From RUG11462 sp045649405 (GTDB lineage Bacteria; Bacillota; Clostridia; Oscillospirales; Acutalibacteraceae): a stretch of DNA of 64,000 nucleotides. The notes under the pieces are model-generated. The model saw only the letters and a program-made list of their open reading frames with translations, had not been told where the DNA came from and did no database searches. Position 1 is the first letter of the stretch. Each line of letters begins with the position of its first letter. Position numbers and translations under genes: made by a program. Of this stretch, positions 46,078 to 54,545 are shown piece after piece. The stretch covers positions 12,579 to 76,578 of the forward strand of contig JAZRPW010000024.1 in the NCBI GenBank assembly GCA_045649405.1. The letters are read 5' to 3'.

Positions 46078-46108
46078 AAGCCCTCAATTAGTTTGAGGGC
46101 TTTTTTTG
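46078..46108 (+). terminator. Terminator after the AraC-family gene
   Basis: Hairpin AAAGCCCTCAA / TTGAGGGCTTT with a 5-base loop, followed by a run of T. It lies between converging genes and may also act on mazF. Confidence 0.92.
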
Positions 46109-46122
46109 GCTTTATGTAGCCA

Positions 46123-46473
46123 TTAAATTAAATTCAAACCAAAGCTCACCGAAAGTGCTTTGTTTATTCCAATCATTGCATTATAGTCAAGGGTCCCCAT
46201 TTTTTCTTTTAATCTTTGTTTATCAATAGTTCTAATTTGTTCTAACAACACAATTGAGTCTTTGCTTAGTCCACAGCCAGTTGCATTAATTTTTATATGA
46301 GTTGGCAAATTGCTTTTGGTTTGTTGGCTTGTAATTGCCGCAGCAATTACAGTTGGACTATACTTATTCCCCACATCATTTTGAACAATCAAAACCGGTC
46401 TTAATCCACCTTGCTCTGAACCAATAACCGGGCTTAAATCTGCGTAATAAATATCTCCGCGTTTTATTAACAA
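46123..46473 (-). CDS. mazF: MazF/EndoA-type mRNA interferase without an adjacent antitoxin
   Basis: A 116-residue endoribonuclease of the MazF/PemK family, closest in look to Bacillus EndoA (KRGDIYYADLSPVIGSEQGG, RPVLIVQN, LLEQIRTIDKQRL). With the TTG start at 46473 the length is 116, and the catalytic Arg25 and Thr48 fall at the Bacillus positions. AGGAG lies 11 bases before that TTG, whereas the GTG at 46485 abuts its own ribosome site. No antitoxin gene is upstream: only about 130 bases separate it from the terminator of the next unit. The antitoxin may be elsewhere or absent. Confidence 0.9.
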   Translation of the reverse strand: MLIKRGDIYYADLSPVIGSEQGGLRPVLIVQNDVGNKYSPTVIAAAITSQQTKSNLPTHIKINATGCGLSKDSIVLLEQIRTIDKQRLKEKMGTLDYNAMIGINKALSVSFGLNLI

Positions 46474-46597
46474 TTTATATTTCACTCCTATGGCAATTCG
46501 TTTACAATTTTATTTTTGCCAAGTTTGTGTAATTTTAAACAAAAATTATAATTTTGTTGTCCAATAATATATTACGCAAATTATATAGTTTTGGGTA

Positions 46598-46628
46598 CAA
46601 AAAAGCACTATCTTTTGATAGTGCTTTT
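46598..46628 (-). terminator. Terminator after the DUF3048 lipoprotein gene
   Basis: Perfect 12-bp hairpin AAAAGCACTATC / GATAGTGCTTTT with a TTTT loop, then a T-rich tail on the minus strand. Confidence 0.88.
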
Positions 46629-46632
46629 AAAA

Positions 46633-47682
46633 TTATTCTGCTTCGATATTTAAAGAAGATTCATAATCAGTATCAGCAAGACAAATATAAGAATTGCCGG
46701 CGTTAAGTTTCAAATCTGTTCCATCAACATTTTTGAATTTAAGTGGCGCTGTTTCAGATGATTTTTCCCACTTAATCTTTTTATAACTGCCTTGTGAGAA
46801 ATAATAACCGTTACCTGAACCAAATTCAGTTTTAACATGGTAACCATCGCCAAGTTCATGAACATTTGTATAAAGAACCAAAACATTTTTAAATCTTTCT
46901 TTATCGCCTGTTTTATAATCTACCAAGTTTGATGAACTATTGCCACGAATGTACTTTTTATCATCAGCGTTATATCTCATATGAGTTGTTTGAACAGTTG
47001 AAAGTTTGATTGCAACATTTTTTGCTTTTGATTCAAATGTTTCTGGTTTTTCTTCATCATTGAATTTATAAACATTTTTTGCTGAATCTTTAATTTTATT
47101 ATCGCTACCATCAACCAATTTGTTCAAGCTTTCACCAAATGTATACAAAGTATGTTCGGTTGCTAATCCATTAGAAATTCTTTTGCCTGCAGAAGAAGCA
47201 TTTGAACCCAAATCATAACTTTTCACACCAATTGAACTTCTGTAAGAACTGCCACAATATTTGTTGTCAGCACCGCAATGAACATAGTTAGCACCAAGAC
47301 CTGCAGCCAATTGAGCATAAGAAATACGAGCACTTCTAACAGAACCAATTTGGTCAACTTTTGATACATTTTGATAAACCGCCATAAGACGAGTAATTCC
47401 GCCTTCAGCCAATGTTTCAAACACCATGTCAGCATCGCCAACACCTGTTTGAACACGTTGTGCTAATGAAATGTTATTAATCATTACTGCAAATGGTTTT
47501 GTATCAAGATATTTTTTGTCAAAACCAGATTCTCCAGTAAGTGGATTTAAAACCTTTTGAACAACCTTTGTTGTTGTGGTTGTAGTTGTTGTTTCTTCTT
47601 TCTTTTCTTCAGCCTTCTTTTTACAACCAACAAAAGACAAGCACAATACAACTGCCAAAACCAATGCTAAAAACTTTTTCAT
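46633..47682 (-). CDS. DUF3048-family lipoprotein
   Basis: A 349-residue protein with a lipoprotein signal peptide and lipobox LSFVGC (Cys19), then a short Lys/Glu/Thr linker containing eight Thr in a row, then the DUF3048 domain (about 45-349: GVGDADMVFETLAEGG, GSVRSARISYA). Bacillus YerB is a member; the biochemical role is not established. It lies 22 bases after the DnaI-like gene with GGGAGAG before the ATG, so it is cotranscribed with replication genes, perhaps by chance. Confidence 0.9.
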   Translation of the reverse strand: MKKFLALVLAVVLCLSFVGCKKKAEEKKEETTTTTTTTKVVQKVLNPLTGESGFDKKYLDTKPFAVMINNISLAQRVQTGVGDADMVFETLAEGGITRLMAVYQNVSKVDQIGSVRSARISYAQLAAGLGANYVHCGADNKYCGSSYRSSIGVKSYDLGSNASSAGKRISNGLATEHTLYTFGESLNKLVDGSDNKIKDSAKNVYKFNDEEKPETFESKAKNVAIKLSTVQTTHMRYNADDKKYIRGNSSSNLVDYKTGDKERFKNVLVLYTNVHELGDGYHVKTEFGSGNGYYFSQGSYKKIKWEKSSETAPLKFKNVDGTDLKLNAGNSYICLADTDYESSLNIEAE

Positions 47683-47704
47683 ATTTTAAACTCTCCCTTA
47701 AGAC

Positions 47705-48658
47705 TTACTTAATTGTTCTTATATCTTCGCCAAAAAACTGAAGCATTCTATAACTACCTGCAATTCTTGACACAACTCTATCAGAATATTTTTGTTTTAA
47801 TTCATCAAACTCAAGGTTTGTGTTGATGATTGTAGGTTTGTTTTTCAAAATTCTTGAATTAACAATATCAAAAATTGTTGATGAAACAAAGCTTGTTGTA
47901 AACTCTGTTCCCAAGTCATCAAAAATCAACAAATCACAATCTAAAACATTTGTTAATGTTGTTCTGTCATTGCCTGAAAAATGTTCTCTTTCAATGTTTC
48001 CAATGATTTTAGAAATTGGACCATAAACAACATTATAACCTTTTTTAATAACTTCATTTGCGATTGCAAGTGACAAATGAGTTTTACCAAGACCGGTTTT
48101 GCCGAAAAATAACAAACTTTCAGAGTCATTTTGAAATTCGTCAGCATATTTCACACAAAAACTGCAAATTTTTGTCATAATATCTTTTATATTAACGCCG
48201 TTTTCAACTGCGTCTTTATAATAATTCAATGAGAAATTGTTAAATGTATAATCGCTAAGATTTACATCTTTATTAAGTTCATCATAGCCAATTGAAACTG
48301 CTTTTTGTTTTACACATTCACAAATTCTGCCGTTTAAATAGCCAGTGTCAGAACATTTTTCGCAATTAAAGTTAGGTGTGATAACGCTAATATCAACACC
48401 ATTTTTCTCAATGTACTCTGCTTTTTCTTTTTGCAACTGTAAACTTTTTTCTTCTGCTGATTTAAAATCAGTTTTTTTGCCTGCAATCATTTCTTGCATT
48501 ACATTTTGAAAAACAGAAGCAATTTGTTTGTCATATTCAGCAATTTTTGGATGATCCAAATATAATTGCAACTTTTTATTTTCAGCCAAAAGCAAGGCTT
48601 TTTCTCTTGAAGCATTAATCTTCTCTAACGCTTCAAATATATATTCATTTGATTTAAT
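47705..48658 (-). CDS. DnaC/DnaI-like helicase-loader ATPase with apparent AUU start
   Basis: A AAA+ ATPase of the DnaC/IstB type. It has an N-terminal helical region, a four-Cys zinc-like cluster (CEKCSDTGYLNGRICEC), Walker A GKTGLGKTH and Walker B LLIFDDLG. It should load the replicative helicase at origins or forks. A TTG 63 bases inside gives 296 residues but cuts off a conserved-looking N-terminal helix and has no ribosome site. The in-frame ATT at 48658 lies eight bases after GGGAGG, and no ATG, GTG or TTG exists between it and the upstream stop. An AUU start giving 317 residues is therefore proposed. It follows the DnaD-like gene directly. Confidence 0.85.
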   Translation of the reverse strand: MKSNEYIFEALEKINASREKALLLAENKKLQLYLDHPKIAEYDKQIASVFQNVMQEMIAGKKTDFKSAEEKSLQLQKEKAEYIEKNGVDISVITPNFNCEKCSDTGYLNGRICECVKQKAVSIGYDELNKDVNLSDYTFNNFSLNYYKDAVENGVNIKDIMTKICSFCVKYADEFQNDSESLLFFGKTGLGKTHLSLAIANEVIKKGYNVVYGPISKIIGNIEREHFSGNDRTTLTNVLDCDLLIFDDLGTEFTTSFVSSTIFDIVNSRILKNKPTIINTNLEFDELKQKYSDRVVSRIAGSYRMLQFFGEDIRTIK

Positions 48659-48672
48659 AGAAAAAACCTCCC

Positions 48673-49590
48673 TTAATCAAAATTGTTGATTTTCTTCTTA
48701 ATGCTATCAATTGAATAAGAAGTATCATTTGGTTTTTTATTTTTATCTGCTTCTTCTTGAATGTCAGCAGGTTTTTTGAACCCTTTTTTGTGCCAACTTT
48801 CAAGAATTGTGTTTATGTATCTAAAATTGATTTTGCCGGTTTGATTAATGCAAATGTCATAAGCCGTTTCAAGCATATCTTTATTAAACTCAAACTCGTT
48901 AACCCATTTTTCTGCATATTTTTTCTCTGTTGCAGATGGTTTTCTATGTTCAATGCCAAAAGCATTTTCAACCAATTTCCAAGCAGTTTTTGAAAGATAC
49001 AGCGAATTCAATCTTTCTTCTGCTTTTGAAATTGTGGTAATGTCATTTTTAGCCCAATCAATGCAGACTTTTTCAACATAAGAAAATCTCAATCTGTCAC
49101 TATCAAAAGCATATTGAATTGCTTGAATGATTACAGGTACCGGCAAACCATAAGTATCATAAAGCCAAACAAAAGTACTCATTTCAGCAGTTGTAATTGG
49201 TCTTGCAAATTTTTCTTGTGCAACATTTGTCAAATATTTTAACTCTTCACAATTTGCAATTCTACTAACCGCTTCTTGTCTTGTTGGTTTTTCTGTTGCA
49301 GTTTCACGAACTACCTGTTTTGCACTTGTTTTGTCAGCAACAACACTCTTTTCATCGCTAACAAGTACTCCTCTTTGCACCCAATAATCCAAACAATCTT
49401 TCACTTCATTATTTGAAAGATTAAGTCTTTTAGAAATTGTTTCAAAAACGTCTTGATTGCCTTGGTTTCTAATAAACAAAAGCAAAACTTTGAGTTGATA
49501 TTCAGATGCTAATTTCAAATGGTCATCAACAATAGATGAAGGAAGTGCAAAAATTGAGTTCAATTCTTTTAAAGCAATAGAATAATTCAA
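48673..49590 (-). CDS. DnaD-domain primosome protein
   Basis: A 305-residue replication-initiation protein. The N-terminal part resembles a winged helix (residues about 30-85), and the middle contains a DnaD domain (TTAEMSTFVWLYDTYGLPVPVI, about 140-205). A second DnaD-like helical segment (about 220-280) ends near WHKKGF. DnaD-type proteins remodel origin DNA and recruit the helicase loader. The next gene encodes such a loader, giving a compact primosome pair. Confidence 0.87.
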   Translation of the reverse strand: MNYSIALKELNSIFALPSSIVDDHLKLASEYQLKVLLLFIRNQGNQDVFETISKRLNLSNNEVKDCLDYWVQRGVLVSDEKSVVADKTSAKQVVRETATEKPTRQEAVSRIANCEELKYLTNVAQEKFARPITTAEMSTFVWLYDTYGLPVPVIIQAIQYAFDSDRLRFSYVEKVCIDWAKNDITTISKAEERLNSLYLSKTAWKLVENAFGIEHRKPSATEKKYAEKWVNEFEFNKDMLETAYDICINQTGKINFRYINTILESWHKKGFKKPADIQEEADKNKKPNDTSYSIDSIKKKINNFD

Positions 49591-49607
49591 TTTTACTTCC
49601 CCCTTTT

Positions 49608-49979
49608 TTATAAAATTCCCTCACACATTTTTGAAAGTTCATCAAATATTTTTTGTTTATCTTCTTCGTTGATTAATCTTAATTTTAATAAAAAGTCTTT
49701 TTCTTCATTACTTAATTGCGAAAAAATCATATCAGCTTTGTTTCTATCTAATTGATAACCTGCAGTTGGCTCAGCAACCTTAAAAGTTTCATAAGGATAG
49801 AGTTCTCTAAAACCAACATCAAACAAAAGCATTATTTTTTGCAATGTGTAAATTGATGGTTCTGTTTTCCCTTTTTCGTAATAAGTATAGGTAGAGCGAT
49901 TAATATTCAAAGCGTCAGCAACCTGTTGTTGTGTTAAGCCACATTTTTCACGATAATATTTAAGATTATTAACAATCAC
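49608..49979 (-). CDS. XRE-family helix-turn-helix regulator
   Basis: A 123-residue protein with an N-terminal Cro/C1-type HTH (about 4-60: LKYYREKCGLTQQQVADAL, STYTYYEKGKTEPS) and a short helical C-terminal region (SNEEKDFLLKLRLI). A GTG start at 49979 is chosen because AAGG lies seven bases upstream; the frame is open 21 codons further, across the -10 box. It is first in a unit with the DnaD-like and DnaI-like genes and may regulate it. Confidence 0.88.
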   Translation of the reverse strand: MIVNNLKYYREKCGLTQQQVADALNINRSTYTYYEKGKTEPSIYTLQKIMLLFDVGFRELYPYETFKVAEPTAGYQLDRNKADMIFSQLSNEEKDFLLKLRLINEEDKQKIFDELSKMCEGIL

Positions 49980-50010
49980 TCTTTCACCTTCTTTAAATAA
50001 ATTTATATAT

Positions 50011-50039
50011 ATTATATTACATCGGCAACAAAAAATCAA
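50011..50039 (-). promoter_or_regulatory. Sigma-A promoter of the XRE-DnaD-DnaI unit
   Basis: TTGATT and TATAAT with a 17-base spacer on the minus strand, 32 bases upstream of the GTG start. Confidence 0.7.
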
Positions 50040-50062
50040 CACATTAATTTCAATTTATGATA

Positions 50063-50092
50063 TTGACTTTGCTAATAATTATGATATATAAT
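50063..50092 (+). promoter_or_regulatory. Promoter of tRNA-Thr
   Basis: TTGACT and TATAAT with an 18-base spacer, ending 20 bases before the tRNA. Confidence 0.6.
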
Positions 50093-50112
50093 TTACAAAA
50101 AAATAATCACAC

Positions 50113-50188
50113 GCTGGAATAACTCAGTTGGTAGAGTATCTCACTCGTAATGAGAAAGTCGAGGGTTCAAATCCCTTTTCCAGCTCCA
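50113..50188 (+). tRNA. tRNA-Thr (anticodon CGU)
   Basis: A complete 76-base cloverleaf. The acceptor is GCTGGAA/TTCCAGC, the anticodon loop CTCGTAA sits within a TCTCA/TGAGA stem, the T-loop is TTCAAAT, and CCA is encoded. Discriminator base 73 is U, as in Firmicute tRNA-Thr. It reads ACG codons. Confidence 0.95.
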
Positions 50189-50191
50189 GAT

Positions 50192-50225
50192 AAAAAGCAA
50201 GCAGAAAAATCTGCTTGCTTTTTAA
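50192..50225. terminator. Bidirectional terminator between tRNA-Thr and the comEA-like gene
   Basis: Hairpin AAAAAGCAAGCAGA / TCTGCTTGCTTTTT with an AAAA loop. It serves the tRNA on the plus strand and overlaps the stop of the comEA-like gene on the other. Confidence 0.9.
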
Positions 50226-50626
50226 TTTACAGTTATATAATCTTTAATGTCTTGATATTTCTTTTCGCCAATTCCACTAACTTCAATAATTTCTTCTATG
50301 TTATCAAACCTATTCGACTCTCGATAATCAATAATCCTTTGAGCAATAATTTCACCAATACCTCTAAGTTCCATCAACTCTTGCTTATCAGCGGTATTAA
50401 TGTTGATTTTATTTGCATGTTCATCACTATTAGAAGTAGTTTCATTGCTTTCATTGTAGGTATCAGTTTCTATATCAACATTAGAGTTGTTATTGTTGTT
50501 AACAGCCGTTGTTTGCACTGTTGACACAACGGTCGGTGTTTTTGGAACAAAAACAGTTGCTAAAACAATAGCGCCACACAAAAACACCGCAATCGAAATC
50601 AAAACTATTTCAATTTTATAACCCAT
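50222..50626 (-). CDS. comEA: ComEA-like helix-hairpin-helix DNA-binding protein
   Basis: A 134-residue membrane-anchored protein. It has one N-terminal transmembrane helix (about 7-27), an Asn/Thr/Glu-rich spacer, and a ComEA-type double HhH domain (about 73-134: ININTADKQEL, LRGIGEIIAQRIIDYR, VSGIGEKKYQDI). In competent Firmicutes ComEA is the surface receptor for incoming DNA. ComEC is not in the window, so competence is not shown. It overlaps the cdaR stop by one base. Confidence 0.88.
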   Translation of the reverse strand: MGYKIEIVLISIAVFLCGAIVLATVFVPKTPTVVSTVQTTAVNNNNNSNVDIETDTYNESNETTSNSDEHANKININTADKQELMELRGIGEIIAQRIIDYRESNRFDNIEEIIEVSGIGEKKYQDIKDYITVN

Positions 50627-51879
50627 TATTCGTTTTCAACCTTTACTGTGATGTCAATTTCACCGGCACCCCAAATTGTTTTATATTTATCTGATTTAAT
50701 TGTTCCTTGAACCAAAACGCTTCCAACATTGTTAGCATTTTTTGATAAATCACATTCAATATAAACATCTGTTGCAGATAAATTATCAATAACATCTTCA
50801 GGGCCTACAACTACAACTGATTTGTATGTTGTTTCAACCTTAGCAGTAGTGCCATTTTGAACGTTAACAGTTCTAAATCTTGAAACATTCAAAGTTTTTT
50901 GTTTGTAGTCACGCATTGAAATTGTAACTGTAATTTCAGTAGCACCATTTGTTGCAGTAACGCCAGAAGGCAATTTTAATGGAATAACAAAAACATTGTT
51001 ATCAGGTGTGAGCAATCTATAATCAATTGCATCAAGAGTAATGCCGTCAATTTTAGAAAGTGCCTCTGTTGTACCAAGAATTTCAAGGTTTTCTTCTGAC
51101 AAAGTATGTGAAATTGGATAAGACACATATGCTTCAGGAAGATTCACAAAAGTTGCTTTAATTGGCACAACCTTTGTTTGATTGATTGGTACAATTACAT
51201 CAACTTCAGAGAAAGGCAAATTAAGTTTAGAAACATCAACTGCTTTGTCGTTTTTGTTCAAAAACTTAAGTTCTGTGTTAAACACTTGAGACTTTGTTAA
51301 TTTGCCCTCAACATCAACCTCTGCAACAACCCTTTTAATCTTTTTCAATTGCAAAGCAGGACCAGTTATTTCAATTTCATTTCTTTCATTTTCAATAATT
51401 GGAGTGCCAACAATCAAATCATCTTGAGTTGTTATATTATTAGTTATAACCTCTACTGGGAATTTAACTGTTGAAATGTGGTCCATTGAAACTGTAATTT
51501 TTTCAGGAGCTACACTTTTGATAGTAAAACTAGCATTACTATTTGTCTTTGTAGCGGTAATTGCAATTTCATAATCACCAGAGTCAACAATGTTGCTAAG
51601 TGAATAAGAAATAGTAATATCATCTGCAGTTAATTCACTAATTGCATACCATTCGCCTGAAACTTTAACGCTAATGTTGTGCTCTTTTTCACTAATAATT
51701 TCAAGCCCTAATTTCTCAGCAGCTGAATTTTTTGTTGAAAAAGCAACAGGACAATTAATTGTCAAATCTCTTTGTGGACTAACAGTAATCCAAATGCAAA
51801 TTGCAATGATAACTGAAACCAACATTATGAATTTATTGTTGTTAAGAAGGTCCTGAACAGAAAACTTAAATTTCTTCAT
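50626..51879 (-). CDS. cdaR: CdaA regulatory protein CdaR (YbbR-repeat protein)
   Basis: A 417-residue protein with an N-terminal transmembrane anchor (about 13-32) and about four extracytoplasmic YbbR repeats. CdaR binds the diadenylate cyclase CdaA and modulates c-di-AMP production. The gene overlaps cdaA by 14 bases, the conserved arrangement. Unlike most Firmicutes, comEA rather than glmM follows. Confidence 0.93.
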   Translation of the reverse strand: MKKFKFSVQDLLNNNKFIMLVSVIIAICIWITVSPQRDLTINCPVAFSTKNSAAEKLGLEIISEKEHNISVKVSGEWYAISELTADDITISYSLSNIVDSGDYEIAITATKTNSNASFTIKSVAPEKITVSMDHISTVKFPVEVITNNITTQDDLIVGTPIIENERNEIEITGPALQLKKIKRVVAEVDVEGKLTKSQVFNTELKFLNKNDKAVDVSKLNLPFSEVDVIVPINQTKVVPIKATFVNLPEAYVSYPISHTLSEENLEILGTTEALSKIDGITLDAIDYRLLTPDNNVFVIPLKLPSGVTATNGATEITVTISMRDYKQKTLNVSRFRTVNVQNGTTAKVETTYKSVVVVGPEDVIDNLSATDVYIECDLSKNANNVGSVLVQGTIKSDKYKTIWGAGEIDITVKVENE

Positions 51880-52768
51880 CTTGGTTACCCCCTTTTTTAC
51901 TAAAGATGTTTTTCAACTTAATTTCAGGGGCTTTTTCTCGCTTTTCAACAATCAAGTTTGTAAGTTCTTCTTTCAAAGTTTCTTTTGTAAAATTGCGACG
52001 TAATTCGCCACCAATTGCTACAGAAATGTTGCCGGTTTCTTCAGAAACAGCAATAACAATTGCATCTGAAATTTCACTAAGACCAATTGCCGCACGATGA
52101 CGAGTGCCAAGAGTGCTTTCAATGTCTAAATTCTGTGTTAAAGGCAAAATACAAGAAGCCGCATAAACTCTGTTATCTCTAATAAGCATTGCACCATCAT
52201 GAAGTGGTGAATTTTTAAAGAAAATGTTGTTGAGCAAATTAACCGAACACTCAGCATCAATAACAGTGCCAGTGTTTGCAATTTCATTTAATTTTGTTGT
52301 TCTTTCAATAATAATTAATGAACCTGTTTTGCTCTTTTGCATAATTTCAACTGAGTTAGAAACAACCTCAATTGTATGGATTATTTCTTCATCTTCAACA
52401 TTAACTTTTGTCAAAGAGAGTGATGAAAGTCCACTTCTGCCCAACTTTTCAAGAATTGCACGAAGTTCAGGTTGGAACAAAACAACAATTACAACCAAGA
52501 AATTAACAGTTAAAATTGAAACCATCCACTTTAATGCATTAAGGTGCAAAAGGTTTGCAAAGAAATATGCCAAAAAGAATATAAAAATACCTTTGATTAA
52601 TTGTTCTGCTCTGGTTTGGCGCATAAACTGAATAATTTTATAAACAATAAAACTAACAATTGCAATGTCAACTATGACAAAAAACCAGTTGCCAGATGAG
52701 AAAAACAAAACAACAAAACTATTCCAAATATACTTTAAAAAGCCCAAAATTGCTTCGAAAAATCCCAT
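51866..52768 (-). CDS. cdaA: Diadenylate cyclase CdaA
   Basis: Makes c-di-AMP from two ATP; the messenger controls potassium uptake, osmolyte balance and wall integrity. The 300 residues have three N-terminal transmembrane helices (within about 26-100) and a DAC domain with DGA at 191-193 and RHR at 223-225, both intact. The gene begins four bases after the GT-C-like gene and is probably transcribed from the promoter near 54.4 kb. Confidence 0.95.
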   Translation of the reverse strand: MGFFEAILGFLKYIWNSFVVLFFSSGNWFFVIVDIAIVSFIVYKIIQFMRQTRAEQLIKGIFIFFLAYFFANLLHLNALKWMVSILTVNFLVVIVVLFQPELRAILEKLGRSGLSSLSLTKVNVEDEEIIHTIEVVSNSVEIMQKSKTGSLIIIERTTKLNEIANTGTVIDAECSVNLLNNIFFKNSPLHDGAMLIRDNRVYAASCILPLTQNLDIESTLGTRHRAAIGLSEISDAIVIAVSEETGNISVAIGGELRRNFTKETLKEELTNLIVEKREKAPEIKLKNIFSKKGGNQDEEI

Positions 52769-52772
52769 TTTT

Positions 52773-54371
52773 TCACACTCCTTTGTTTATTTTAAAATTA
52801 ATTTCTGTTGAATTAGTATCATCAAGACAAAAAACTTTTCTAGATTTTGTTACTTTAACAGCATAATCTACAAAGTAAAAAGTTAAAAGTAATACAACCG
52901 GAATTACCATTGCCGACAAACGAGGAAACTCTGCCATTGCACCGAACACAGAAACGAATATGTGCGAGAAAATTATTGCACTCATTCCTATCAAATGCCA
53001 ACAAATTCTTTTCTTAAATATCAATACGATAACCGAGAAAATTAATGCAAGCAACACCAACAAATAACAATCTCCAAAAGTAAATGGGAATGTGCATTTT
53101 AAAATTGCTGGAGAAAGTTTTTCAAATGTATTGTTACCTTCTGGAATTGGTGTATATTGCTCTGCAACATCTTCTTTTAACAAGTAATAAAACTTTTGAG
53201 CAATGTACTTATTGTATTCTTTTTTGTGTTTATCAACACAATCATTTACATAATCATCAATTTGCTTATAGCTAAAATCATAAGGTAACATTTCAATGAT
53301 ATCAGGAATCCAGTTACCGGCATCGTACATTTCCATTTGTCTTTTCATGTGTTCGGAAAGTTCTGGATAATCATCATTATTAATCCAACCATAAGACATT
53401 ACCACAAACAATTTGTTAACAGTAGTGCTAACCGAACTAATTGTAAAATACTCATGGTTTTTATAGTTCAAACCTTGATATCCAAAAACCATACCTATGC
53501 AAAGAACTACACTTAACAATCCGGCAATTGCTCTTTTACGCTCTGTTGCGATAAATATAAATCTTGCTATAAAGAACACAGCTAAAACTGCTGTCAAATA
53601 TATAAACGAAGGTCTTATCATTATCATTGCAAAACTATAAATTCCTAAAACAATTGCTAAGAAATAAGAAGGTTTTGCTAAATAAGAGAAAACAAAGTAA
53701 ATCAAAAGAACTGTGCAAAACAAAGAAATAGACTCAGTTAAAGTGATAATATCCCAATTGAAAACACATGGTGCTATACCGTAAACCAAACAACAAAAAG
53801 AAAGTATGTATTTATTACTAAAAAGCTTTCTTCCTGCTAAATATAACAAAGCAACAGATGCTAATGAAATTATCGACTGAATTAATGCCACGCTTTCATA
53901 AAAAGCGATGTCACAATTTGGATTACCAGTTATAATATGAACAAACTTCAAAAAGTAAGGATAACCAGGTGTTCTAAATATATCAGTTTCACCCAAGAAA
54001 ATGTTTGCACTAAAATTTGTATATGTTTTTGAGTCATAGTAAATAACAAAAGAGTTAAAATGTGAAAGATACCAAACTCTAAACAAAATCGTAAACGAGA
54101 GCGTTATAGACATCGGATGTGTGCCGAATTTTGACACAAACTTTTCTAACTTATTTTGATTTTCATCTGCACTACAAATCAAAAAAATCAAAAACACACT
54201 ACCTGTAAAACCTATCAACAAAACAAGTCTTAAAGGAGTGAACAATGAGCCAGCACCACCAGTTGAAAGATACCTTCTTTGAAACAATACAAAAGCAAGC
54301 CCAATCATTATTGCGTTTATAGCATAAAGTGCGTAATTTATATATTTTTCCTTAAATTTATTCACAAACAT
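52773..54371 (-). CDS. GT-C-fold multi-spanning membrane protein, probable glycosyltransferase
   Basis: A product of about 532 residues with around ten or more transmembrane helices. The first large external loop contains YYDSKTYTNFS and RTPGYPYFL, a layout seen in GT39/GT83-type enzymes that take sugars from polyprenyl-phosphate donors. A soluble insertion (about 320-400) lies between later helices. Donor and acceptor are unknown. Two starts are possible: ATG at 54383, and ATG at 54371 preceded by GGGG six bases upstream; the latter is chosen. It leads the cdaA-cdaR-comEA unit. Confidence 0.75.
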   Translation of the reverse strand: MFVNKFKEKYINYALYAINAIMIGLAFVLFQRRYLSTGGAGSLFTPLRLVLLIGFTGSVFLIFLICSADENQNKLEKFVSKFGTHPMSITLSFTILFRVWYLSHFNSFVIYYDSKTYTNFSANIFLGETDIFRTPGYPYFLKFVHIITGNPNCDIAFYESVALIQSIISLASVALLYLAGRKLFSNKYILSFCCLVYGIAPCVFNWDIITLTESISLFCTVLLIYFVFSYLAKPSYFLAIVLGIYSFAMIMIRPSFIYLTAVLAVFFIARFIFIATERKRAIAGLLSVVLCIGMVFGYQGLNYKNHEYFTISSVSTTVNKLFVVMSYGWINNDDYPELSEHMKRQMEMYDAGNWIPDIIEMLPYDFSYKQIDDYVNDCVDKHKKEYNKYIAQKFYYLLKEDVAEQYTPIPEGNNTFEKLSPAILKCTFPFTFGDCYLLVLLALIFSVIVLIFKKRICWHLIGMSAIIFSHIFVSVFGAMAEFPRLSAMVIPVVLLLTFYFVDYAVKVTKSRKVFCLDDTNSTEINFKINKGV

Positions 54372-54395
54372 AAAATACCCCATTTTCTTGTAAAT

Positions 54396-54424
54396 ATTTT
54401 AACACAATAACAATATTATTTCAA
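54396..54424 (-). promoter_or_regulatory. Sigma-A promoter of the GT-C/cdaA/cdaR/comEA unit
   Basis: TTGAAA and TAAAAT with a 17-base spacer on the minus strand, about 25 bases before the start codon. Confidence 0.65.
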
Positions 54425-54484
54425 CTTTAAATATATATATTTTTATATTTTTTTGAAATTTCAACTTTTTGTACAAACATTTGA

Positions 54485-54513
54485 TTGATAATTTGGTTAG
54501 AATATAGTATAAT
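54485..54513 (+). promoter_or_regulatory. Sigma-A promoter of the dedA-DUF212 unit
   Basis: TTGATA and TATAAT with a 17-base spacer, about 30 bases upstream of the start. Confidence 0.75.
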
Positions 54514-54545
54514 ATCTTTAATTCTCAAACAAAGGAATTCAAAAA

